Of a stretch of DNA of 31,904 nucleotides, positions 1-4,818 are shown piece by piece. Each line of letters starts with the position of its first letter. Within the stretch, counting starts at the first letter, position 1. A program made the position numbers and the translations under genes. The notes beneath the pieces are model-generated. The model worked only from the letters and a program-made list of their open reading frames with translations, did not search any database and was not told the origin of the DNA. Source of the DNA: a virus; the IMG/VR virus record IMGVR_UViG_3300024432_000043, positions 1-31,904 of that record, one strand, 5' to 3'.

Positions 1-191
1 TCTTTTTCTTCTGCTGTTAATTCAGGCAGCGGTTCATAATCTGTGCTTCTGCGGGGTGGTGGTTGTGTTTTTTTCATCATGGACTTTTTCCATTCGTAAC
101 CGCATTGGCATTTAGTTTCTTTCGGCAATTTGCAACGCTTACACTTCGGACATCTTTTTATTTTTCTCATGTCTGTGATTTTATAATTCAT
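1..191 (-). CDS. Zinc-ribbon protein, cut by the left window edge
   Basis: The frame is open from the ATG at 191 to the window edge, so only the first 63 residues are visible. Near the N-terminus there is a cluster of cysteines in the order CPKC, KRC, then a CQCGYEW motif at about residues 14-34, which looks like a small zinc ribbon. A basic stretch and a proline-rich linker follow. The start overlaps the stop of the upstream replication gene (ATGA) and is preceded by AGGAAG, so the two genes are translationally coupled. Being next to the initiator suggests a DNA-replication role, but this is inference. The family is not recognised. Confidence 0.65.
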   Translation of the reverse strand, partial: MNYKITDMRKIKRCPKCKRCKLPKETKCQCGYEWKKSMMKKTQPPPRRSTDYEPLPELTAEEK

Positions 192-928
192 ACCACTTCC
201 TGTTTTGCGTCATCAGCTAACCAGTTATTAATTTTTTCTAAAACATGCATAAATTTCCAACGGCGTGATTTTGGCATTGCTTCGTAACGTCCTTCCATCT
301 TGGCCAAAGATTGTGCAACGTTTAAATTTGGAAATCGATCTACGTATGCATCGATTGATCCCTGATCGAGATTAAAATATTTGTTTTCGGCTGTTAATAT
401 TTTGAACAAAATTTTGGGGGGTGGGTTGTCGTTATCTCTCTCCCTATTTTCTTTCATTTCATTCTTATTCTTATCCCTATTCTCATGTTTGTTATCACTA
501 TGTTGACATACTGGTGAATTACTGTTGTCAGACTGTTTCTTTTTTTTGCCTTTTTTCTTAGACGGGGAGCTGGATCTTTTTTCGTTAGGAGGGATGATTC
601 CATCTTCATTTGGGTACTTAAAAAATTTTTCGTAATTTGTTTGATGATACCATCCTGTAACTTTTATGTATTTTTCATCTGCCACTGTGTAAAATTCAAT
701 CAGTTTATTTTTCTGTAATTCGACTAATATTTGTTCAATATCACGACAAAATATATTCTCATCAGCGGGAAAAATTTCCATTTTTAATCGTTTAAGAGAG
801 TAAGGATGAATGCCGCCATCATCACAAAAATTCCAAAGACCTATGAAGAATAAACGAGCGATAGGGGAGCATTCCACAATCTGTGGTGATGTCCAAAATT
901 CCACTTTAATGTGTCTTATTTTAGCCAT
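188..928 (-). CDS. Phage replication initiator / replisome organiser (winged-helix type)
   Basis: A 246-residue protein. The first ~105 residues have the pattern of phage replication proteins with a winged-helix N-terminus: basic start (MAKIRHIKVEFW), an ARLFFIGLWNFCDDGG block at about 24-39, an LKRLKMEIFP block at about 45-54, and a wing ending in a TGWYHQTNYEKF segment. A very basic linker (SKKKGKKKK, about 123-131) leads to a C-terminal helical domain that probably contacts a helicase or loader. Such proteins bind the phage origin. I chose the ATG at 928 over one seven codons upstream because GGGGG lies at normal ribosome-binding distance and because the ATG overlaps the stop of a leader ORF (TAATG). 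Function is inferred from the fold pattern and the adjacent origin-like repeats. Confidence 0.7.
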   Translation of the reverse strand: MAKIRHIKVEFWTSPQIVECSPIARLFFIGLWNFCDDGGIHPYSLKRLKMEIFPADENIFCRDIEQILVELQKNKLIEFYTVADEKYIKVTGWYHQTNYEKFFKYPNEDGIIPPNEKRSSSPSKKKGKKKKQSDNSNSPVCQHSDNKHENRDKNKNEMKENRERDNDNPPPKILFKILTAENKYFNLDQGSIDAYVDRFPNLNVAQSLAKMEGRYEAMPKSRRWKFMHVLEKINNWLADDAKQEVV

Positions 929-1098
929 TATATACCCCCACGCAGGCATAAAAAAAGCCTATTATTAGCGATTTGGTGTCGTGGTCGGCACAGTTTTAAG
1001 CCGCACCGCCTCGCTAATAATAAGCTTTTAAACTGTTTTATGAATCCACGATATGCACATAATAACACAAAAAATCCATATTGCAAGTCATTTTGCAT
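928..1098 (-). CDS. Leader ORF (56 codons) coupled to the replication initiator
   Basis: An uninterrupted 56-codon frame starts at ATG 1098, with GGAG five bases upstream, and stops at TAA 930-928. The stop overlaps the initiator start as TAATG. Its middle encodes LLLARRCG and CRPRHQIANN, read through the two sides of a large stem-loop (953-1029). No similarity to a known enzyme is visible. The arrangement resembles the leader ORFs (icd-like in P1, ash-like in P4) that lie under C4/CI antisense RNA control and pass translation on to the next gene. The peptide may matter less than the act of translating it. It lacks confirmation beyond its open frame, SD and overlap. Confidence 0.5.
   Translation of the reverse strand: MQNDLQYGFFVLLCAYRGFIKQFKSLLLARRCGLKLCRPRHQIANNRLFLCLRGGI
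950..1029 (-). terminator. Long stem-loop with U-run: attenuator-like terminator ahead of the initiator
   Basis: On the minus strand, AAAAGC plus TATTATTAGCG (1029-1012) pairs with CGCTAATAATA plus GCTTTT (970-953). A single T-G wobble joins the two blocks, giving an 18-pair stem. The RNA continues into seven U residues (956-950), the form of an intrinsic terminator. The ~41-base loop has its own GC-rich pairing (CGGC with GCCG). It lies inside the leader ORF and ends 22 bases before the initiator ATG, so it would block the initiator unless translation or another fold opens it. It could also act as a terminator for plus-strand RNA (GCTTTT after the stem). Confidence 0.55.
1059..1086 (-). promoter_or_regulatory. 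Candidate leftward promoter inside the leader ORF
   Basis: TTGCAA (1086-1081) and TATTAT (1064-1059) are spaced by 16 bases on the minus strand. A transcript from here would start near 1052 and would consist mainly of the 953-1029 stem-loop before reaching the initiator. It may be a chance match in AT-rich DNA. Confidence 0.3.
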
Positions 1099-1127
1099 AA
1101 AAACTCCGTTTATTTTAATCCGTTAAA

Positions 1128-1171
1128 ATGGCGAACCCTAGCCAGCAGGTATCCCTGCTGACACGACACTT
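1128..1171 (-). ncRNA. C4/CI-type antisense immunity RNA candidate
   Basis: On the minus strand a perfect hairpin CAGCAGG-GATA-CCTGCTG (1160-1143) is followed directly by a second small hairpin region GGCTAGGGTTCGCC (1143-1130). This is the two-hairpin layout expected of C4-like phage RNAs. Just 5' of the first hairpin, GTGTCGTG (1169-1162) is exactly complementary to CACGACAC (983-976) in the loop of the downstream stem-loop, and the pairing extends two more bases past one bulge. It sits upstream of a leader ORF that is coupled to the replication gene, which matches the gene order of P4 and P1 immunity loci. The assignment rests on layout and complementarity, not on a covariance-model match. 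Confidence 0.4.
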
Positions 1172-1225
1172 TCATATAATAAGCGATTAATCCTGTTTAC
1201 CTTTCTCTTACCAAATTGCAATACG

Positions 1226-1287
1226 CGGAAAAATCGGAAATATCGGAAATATTAGATTTAATTTTTCCTAAATTTCCGATATTTCCG
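1226..1287. repeat. Iteron-like 9-bp repeats in an inverted array (origin candidate)
   Basis: Three head-to-tail 9-mers occupy 1226-1252 (CGGAAAAAT, then CGGAAATAT twice). Two inverted copies follow at 1270-1287 (AAATTTCCG, ATATTTCCG) after an AT-rich gap. Arms 1235-1250 and 1272-1287 form a perfect 16-bp inverted repeat. Position near the replication initiator and a DnaA box suggests initiator-binding iterons. On the minus strand the same sequence would fold into a hairpin followed by ATTTTT, so it could instead, or also, terminate transcription of the upstream membrane-protein gene. Confidence 0.5.
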
Positions 1288-1364
1288 GTACGGTAAATTC
1301 TTAATATATTTCCATGTCTACGGGAACATAAACTCTTAAATCCTTAAGCTTTCCTTAATAATTC

Positions 1365-1373
1365 TGTGGATAA
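1365..1373 (-). promoter_or_regulatory. DnaA box
   Basis: TTATCCACA on the minus strand exactly matches the DnaA box consensus. It lies about 80 bases from the iteron-like array and just after the stop of the membrane-protein gene. A single 9-mer can occur by chance, but its position supports an origin here. Confidence 0.45.
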
Positions 1374-1376
1374 CCT

Positions 1377-1820
1377 TTAATGTTTCGTCCTACTCGCCTC
1401 TAAAATAGGCAAATTAGCTTCAGTTGGCACATAAATTACTTGATTTCCATGATCTAAATGATCGATCCATAGATATCTCAAATATGCTTCATTATTTTGC
1501 AAGCTAGTACCGATAATTTTATTGGCCTTTGCTACACCTTTGGCTCGTTCTACCTCTGCCTGTGCCAGTAAAATGGATGATTCTTCCTTGGCTTTTGCTT
1601 CTCTAACTAAGATTTGCCGGTTCCAGTCTGCTCTCTGCAATTCAGCTTGACCAGATTTGCCTTGACTCCATACGCTATATTTTGCGCCTAATGCAACTGC
1701 ACCCCATATAGCACCAATCGGTATAGACAATGCAACAACGATAACGACAGAAGCAACAAATCCAAGAAATGACCATGCTAAAAGAGTCAGATCACCATCT
1801 TTTTTCGTAAGTATATTCAT
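1377..1820 (-). CDS. Small membrane protein resembling the C-terminal part of SPFH/prohibitin proteins
   Basis: A 147-residue protein with one or two hydrophobic segments at about residues 12-46, then a charged Ala/Glu-rich helix at about 55-105 (REAKAKEES, AQAEVERAKGVAKANKIIG) and an end containing VIYVPTEANLPILEA. The repeated AE/AK helix with an ERAKG.A.AN signature resembles the C-terminal helical part of prohibitin, stomatin and HflK/C proteins, but the beta-rich band-7 domain is missing. AGGAAG lies upstream of the ATG. It is in the same orientation as the replication genes and is separated from them by the origin-like region. A role in membrane complexes or in modulating host FtsH/HflKC is speculation. 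Confidence 0.6.
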   Translation of the reverse strand: MNILTKKDGDLTLLAWSFLGFVASVVIVVALSIPIGAIWGAVALGAKYSVWSQGKSGQAELQRADWNRQILVREAKAKEESSILLAQAEVERAKGVAKANKIIGTSLQNNEAYLRYLWIDHLDHGNQVIYVPTEANLPILEASRTKH

Positions 1821-1845
1821 ATTATTTCTTCCTATTTTAAAGAGA

Positions 1846-1945
1846 TAAATTAAGCCCGCTTGCTCAATTCCATTAAGTAGTGATGATGCGCGTTAACCCG
1901 TAGTATACTACTACACCCCATCCCATCACAAGCAGGCTTAATTTA
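1846..1945. repeat. Long inverted repeat enclosing a palindrome (structured control element)
   Basis: TAAATTAAGCCCGCTTG (1846-1862) and CAAGCAGGCTTAATTTA (1929-1945) form a 17-bp inverted repeat with one mismatch. Inside lie a perfect 12-bp palindrome GTAGTATACTAC (1900-1911) and shorter TGATG/CATCA pairing. On the minus strand this would be the 5' untranslated part of the membrane-protein gene, ending 26 bases before its ATG. No long U-run follows on either strand, so it is not a simple terminator. It may be a regulatory RNA structure or an operator region. Confidence 0.5.
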
Positions 1946-1982
1946 AGCTTACTCGCATAAATTGAATAAAGCCAGCCTAAAA

Positions 1983-2012
1983 TTTGTACGATTACCGTGG
2001 CACTATTTGTAA
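1983..2012 (-). promoter_or_regulatory. Candidate leftward promoter for the membrane-protein gene
   Basis: TTACAA (2012-2007) and TACAAA (1988-1983) are 18 bases apart on the minus strand. The -10 region overlaps TTGTACGATT, which shares its core with the operator-like palindrome at the rightward promoter. This is weak on sequence alone, but some leftward promoter is needed in this interval. Confidence 0.3.
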
Positions 2013-2024
2013 TCTTTTTAGCAT

Positions 2025-2053
2025 TTGACATTTAAACATAAAATACGTACAAT
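2025..2053 (+). promoter_or_regulatory. Early rightward promoter
   Basis: A perfect -35 box TTGACA (2025-2030), a 17-base spacer and a -10 box TACAAT (2048-2053) give a strong sigma-70 promoter about 30 bases upstream of the first early gene. Confidence 0.8.
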
Positions 2054-2062
2054 CGTTCGTAC
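2047..2062. promoter_or_regulatory. Operator-like palindrome over the early -10 box
   Basis: GTACAATCGTTCGTAC has matching GTAC ends and a partly symmetrical centre. It covers the -10 box and start of the early promoter. A related TTGTACGATT occurs at 1984-1993. A repressor, perhaps the adjacent Cro-like protein, could bind both. This is inferred from position and symmetry. Confidence 0.4.
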
Positions 2063-2083
2063 ATATATTAGGGAGGTGCAGAA

Positions 2084-2362
2084 ATGCCAGCAGCTAGAAT
2101 AAACATGGCTAAAGTAAAAAATAAAAACTCAGATGCAAAGCAAGCATACCTTGAGGCAATTAGGAAAGCCGGTAATTGCAATCGGTTGGCCGTATTGATG
2201 AAACGTGATAATGGTATAATTTATAGATGGTTATATAAAAAATGTCCACCAGGAAAAGATTTAATGCATCATGACTCTGCATTTGAAGTGCAAAAAGCCG
2301 TTAATATCAAAGGGTTAGCAGAAAGATTATGCCCTAGCATAAAAAAAATAAAAAAATATTAA
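2084..2362 (+). CDS. YdaS/Cro-like helix-turn-helix regulator
   Basis: A 92-residue basic protein, first gene of the early operon. Residues ~20-80 fit the YdaS/Cro-like pattern: AIRKAGNCNRLAVLMKRD, then an IYRWLYKKCPPG turn, then AFEVQKAVNIKGLAERLCPS, where the family usually ends in a similar ..RLRPD-like segment. GGGAGG lies seven bases upstream of ATG 2084. A second in-frame ATG eight codons in is a weaker start. It is likely a DNA-binding switch protein acting on the neighbouring divergent promoters. The match is by motif pattern only. Confidence 0.6.
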   Translation: MPAARINMAKVKNKNSDAKQAYLEAIRKAGNCNRLAVLMKRDNGIIYRWLYKKCPPGKDLMHHDSAFEVQKAVNIKGLAERLCPSIKKIKKY

Positions 2363-2368
2363 AAAAGT

Positions 2369-2411
2369 GTTGACATGCGACCTACTGTCCGTATACAATG
2401 GAGTTGTCAAC
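2369..2411 (+). promoter_or_regulatory. Second early promoter framed by an inverted repeat
   Basis: TTGACA (2370-2375) and TACAAT (2394-2399) are separated by 18 bases, the same -10 as the first early promoter. GTTGACA (2369-2375) is repeated in inverse as TGTCAAC (2405-2411), so the -35 box and the start point lie in matching half-sites, as expected for a repressor operator. The transcript would begin near 2406. Confidence 0.6.
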
Positions 2412-2413
2412 TA

Positions 2414-2425
2414 ACAAAAGGATGT
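2414..2425 (+). promoter_or_regulatory. CsrA-like binding site over a ribosome-binding site
   Basis: ACAAAAGGATGT matches 10 of 12 positions of the CsrA consensus (RUACARGGAUGU), including the whole ARGGAUGU core. It includes the only Shine-Dalgarno sequence for the gene at 2432, and it lies within about 10 bases of the predicted start of the transcript that encodes csrA. Confidence 0.5.
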
Positions 2426-2431
2426 GACGAA

Positions 2432-2596
2432 ATGATAGATATTATGAAAACAGGATTAGACGCCCAGGGTCATACAATAAAAGCTAACAACGATAGACTT
2501 GAAGAAGACGATGTCATGTTTCCTGAAACGGAAGACTTCGATTCAAAAGCCGATCGTTTATATGAAGAAGCCGTGGGACGAGAAATTAATAAATAA
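2432..2596 (+). CDS. Small acidic protein of unknown function, upstream of csrA
   Basis: A 54-residue protein with many Asp and Glu residues, mostly charged and probably helical (RLEEDDVMF, SKADRLYEEAVGRE). I chose ATG 2432 because AAGGA precedes it; the frame can be extended upstream to 2375, but that would run through the promoter. It is 12 bases ahead of csrA on the same transcript. No family is recognised. Confidence 0.6.
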   Translation: MIDIMKTGLDAQGHTIKANNDRLEEDDVMFPETEDFDSKADRLYEEAVGREINK

Positions 2597-2608
2597 GGAG
2601 GAATCAGA

Positions 2609-2806
2609 ATGTTAGTTTTAACGAGAAAAGCAGGCGAAAGCCTATTTGTCGGAGACGATATCAAGTTTACGATATTTAAAGTGAAGGGGAGCCAGGTCGT
2701 AGTAGGAATCCAAGCCCCCAGTCATGTTGCTATCAAAAGAGATAACATGAAATATGATATCATAAAAGAGCCTGAGAATCAAACCAAGGAGGGGATATCA
2801 TGTTAA
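2609..2806 (+). CDS. csrA: Phage-encoded CsrA/RsmA RNA-binding regulator
   Basis: A full-length 65-residue CsrA. The N-terminus MLVLTRKAGE and the GDDIKF, VKGSQV and VGIQAP blocks align without gaps to E. coli CsrA. Residues known to contact RNA are kept: L4, R6 and R44, with I42 in place of V42. AGGAGG lies at good distance before ATG 2609. CsrA dimers bind GGA motifs in mRNA leaders and block or alter translation and stability. A phage copy could retune host carbon or virulence metabolism, or control the phage's own GGAGG-rich messages. It lies between two small unknown genes, and the last bases of csrA overlap the next start. Confidence 0.93.
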   Translation: MLVLTRKAGESLFVGDDIKFTIFKVKGSQVVVGIQAPSHVAIKRDNMKYDIIKEPENQTKEGISC

Positions 2807-2994
2807 AAAACATAGCAAAATATAGAGTAAAAAATCTTAGCAAGGTGGCCATTGACTTAATTAAGGTGATGAAAAAGCATAACGTTTGGTTTTACGGAGT
2901 GGAACACACTACGCTTTCAGGTGATGAAAAAATAAAAGAAGTGGAGTATGAGATATCACCATTTTCAATTAAGTTTAAGAAAAATATAGAATAA
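2800..2994 (+). CDS. Small basic protein of unknown function
   Basis: A 64-residue lysine-rich protein; the start ATG 2800 overlaps the end of csrA and has AAGGAGG upstream. The pattern is an N-terminal helix (about 1-27), a HNVWFYGVEHTT core, and a beta-like C-terminus (VEYEISPFSIKFKK). No family is recognised. Tight coupling with csrA suggests joint expression. Confidence 0.6.
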   Translation: MLKNIAKYRVKNLSKVAIDLIKVMKKHNVWFYGVEHTTLSGDEKIKEVEYEISPFSIKFKKNIE

Positions 2995-3004
2995 CAAGGT
3001 TTAT

Positions 3005-3103
3005 GGGTATCTGACGCAAGCTTATCGATGCGCTTGCAATGGGATTGTTTGCGAGATGCCAATTATAAGAATAAAAAAAATCGAATAGTTGGATACCCCT
3101 TTT
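3005..3103 (+). other. Structured intergenic element with terminator-like end
   Basis: GGGTATCT (3005-3012) can pair with GGATACCC (3091-3098), followed by CTTTT. Inside is a GC-rich hairpin, GCAAGC (3016-3021) with GCTTGC (3032-3037). The 134 bases between the flanking genes have no ORF. It may be a terminator with a large insert, a structured leader of the YopX gene or a small RNA. Nothing here fixes which. Confidence 0.35.
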
Positions 3104-3128
3104 AATTGATTAGTAAGGAGCAAGACAA

Positions 3129-3617
3129 ATGAACTACGATAGATTTTTAACACGGGCTTGGGGTAAGCGAGAAAAAAAGATGATCTATATTGGGGATAAA
3201 TTTAACCCAAATCACTATGGAAATTCTCCTTACGAATTAGTTGGAATAGATTCGCGGGGGTTAATAACTTTAGACCCATGGAAACAAGAAATAAATATAT
3301 TGCCTTTTGGCGACCGTTTCGTGCCGATGACATGTGCTGGATTGCCGGATAAGAATAAAAAGTTGATTTATGCAGGGGATATTTTAAGAGTGCCACCAAA
3401 GGATGATTGGGATAAAATAAATTTTGCATCTTATGAAGTTCTTTTCTACGATAATGATTCTTGTGATTCTCATATTGGTTTTCGGATGAACCGAGTACAT
3501 TATCATGGCAGCGTTTGTGGTGGGTGGGTGCCAAATTTTAACCCCAAAAATACAAGCAAGATGGAAATCATCGGCAACAAATGGAAAAACCCAGAACTTT
3601 TGGAGGGTAAAAAATGA
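3129..3617 (+). CDS. YopX-family phage protein
   Basis: A 162-residue protein with the YopX layout. The middle reads GLPDKNKKLIYAGDILRV (family: GL.D.NG..IYEGDI), and the C-terminus reads MEIIGNKWKNPELL (family: EVIGN...NPELL). The first 20 residues include RAWGKREKKM, like the family's R.WD....M start. YopX proteins are common in temperate and other phages; their function is unknown. AAGGAG precedes ATG 3129. Confidence 0.8.
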   Translation: MNYDRFLTRAWGKREKKMIYIGDKFNPNHYGNSPYELVGIDSRGLITLDPWKQEINILPFGDRFVPMTCAGLPDKNKKLIYAGDILRVPPKDDWDKINFASYEVLFYDNDSCDSHIGFRMNRVHYHGSVCGGWVPNFNPKNTSKMEIIGNKWKNPELLEGKK

Positions 3618-3706
3618 ATGACTGGGGAATTACAATTATGACATGTGTAACTTGTATTTGTATAGCAGCTGTAATTATAACCTTAATATGGAGGGGGAAA
3701 CTATGA
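3614..3706 (+). CDS. 30-residue single-pass membrane peptide
   Basis: The ORF starts at ATG 3614, overlapping the stop of the YopX gene (ATGA), and ends at TGA 3704-3706, overlapping the next start (again ATGA). GGAGG precedes it at good distance. The peptide is MNDWG, then one hydrophobic stretch of ~20 residues with three Cys residues, then WRGKL. This is a classic tiny membrane protein: short N-tail, one helix, positive C-end. It is too small for family assignment. Double coupling and the SD argue it is real. Confidence 0.6.
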   Translation: MNDWGITIMTCVTCICIAAVIITLIWRGKL

Positions 3707-3954
3707 GCGAAATAGAAATCAACGAGGATAATTGCGTTTTGAGTGAAATGGAATTACTAGAAATAAAGTCAATGATAAAAGAGCGATATAAGTATACTCC
3801 AACTAATCAGCCACAAAAAATCTTCCAAAAAATAACCAAGCTAAACGATATTGTGAAATACATGGAGGAACAAGGAATATTGGTTTATGGCGGCGATGCG
3901 GAACTTGTTTTAAGTAAAAGAGGTAAAGAAAAATTAGGTATCAGCAATGAATAA
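3703..3954 (+). CDS. Small early protein of unknown function
   Basis: An 83-residue protein starting at ATG 3703 with GGAGGGGG upstream; a longer frame upstream exists but lacks this SD. An acidic N-terminal half (EIEINEDN, EMELLEIK) is followed by a basic helical part. The stop lies inside the start region of the RecE-like gene (8-base overlap). No family is recognised. Confidence 0.6.
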   Translation: MSEIEINEDNCVLSEMELLEIKSMIKERYKYTPTNQPQKIFQKITKLNDIVKYMEEQGILVYGGDAELVLSKRGKEKLGISNE

Positions 3955-4816
3955 AATTATTGAAAACATGCCCGAAAAAGAATATCGCGCACATCCTGCG
4001 GTTTCTCAAAGCGATTTGAAGAATCTAGCAAAAGCACCTTTATACTATAAATATAAAAAAGAAAATCCATCAGCAGACACGCCAGCCTTAAAAATTGGTC
4101 GCATGATTCACACGTACATCTTAGAACAAGATAAATTTGAAAAGGAATATTTTGTTACAGAAAAAGTAAACAGGACAACCAAAGCCGGCAAAGAAGCTTT
4201 TGCTATTGCACAAGAAAAAGCCAACGGGCGGGAAATAATCTGGAATCAAGATATAGAAGCTGCAAAGAAAATGAAAGAAATGGTGATGAAACTTGAGGTT
4301 AATACAGGAACAGAAGAAGCACCTAAAATTGTAAAATTATTTGAAGCGTTGAATAAAAAAGCATCAAAAGAACTCTCTATATTCTGGCAAGACCCAGATA
4401 CAGGTGTGGAGTGTAAAGGTAGAATTGATGGCTATAGTGAGTATTGGAATATGTTATTTGATTTAAAAACTACTCAAGATTGCTTGGATGGCGAGTTTAG
4501 AAGATCGTTTTTTAAATACAAATACCACATACAAGCAGCGTTTTACATGGATGGCATAAAAGAATTAACCGGCAAAGCACCAGAGGGATTTATGATTTTT
4601 GCTTTGGAAAAAGAAGACCCATATTTATGTAAATCCCATTATACAGATTTTAACGATGAACCTATAGAAACAGGTCGAAAAGAATATAAATATATGTTAA
4701 ATTTATATAGTGAATGCGAAAGTAAAAATAATTTTAATGAAGCTTTTGAAAAAGAAATGGGCGAGATTAAATTTGTCCCGCCTTGGTACAGCAAATTAAC
4801 ACCAGAGGAATTTTAA
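3947..4816 (+). CDS. RecE-like exonuclease (PD-(D/E)XK fold)
   Basis: A 289-residue protein with the pattern of RecE C-terminal nucleases. SQSDLKNLAKAP lies near residue 20, IGRMIH at 50-55 supplies a His, CKGRID ends in D161, LFDLKTT has D172 and K174, and Y193.IQAAFYMDG follows. The D...D-x-K core is the metal-binding site of this superfamily. RecE nucleases resect double-stranded ends 5'-to-3' and hand 3' tails to the annealing protein RecT, which is the next gene here. It overlaps the upstream gene by 8 bases, and the next start is 2 bases downstream. Confidence 0.85.
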   Translation: MNKIIENMPEKEYRAHPAVSQSDLKNLAKAPLYYKYKKENPSADTPALKIGRMIHTYILEQDKFEKEYFVTEKVNRTTKAGKEAFAIAQEKANGREIIWNQDIEAAKKMKEMVMKLEVNTGTEEAPKIVKLFEALNKKASKELSIFWQDPDTGVECKGRIDGYSEYWNMLFDLKTTQDCLDGEFRRSFFKYKYHIQAAFYMDGIKELTGKAPEGFMIFALEKEDPYLCKSHYTDFNDEPIETGRKEYKYMLNLYSECESKNNFNEAFEKEMGEIKFVPPWYSKLTPEEF

Positions 4817-4818
4817 AC

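Noticed and set aside
911-1126. 71-codon plus-strand frame across the leader region
   Set aside because: It has no SD and runs antisense to the leader ORF and initiator start; the better-supported coding and RNA signals are on the minus strand.
3005-3103. CsrB/RsmZ-like CsrA-sequestering RNA
   Set aside because: Such RNAs carry many GGA hairpin loops; only two GGA motifs are present here.
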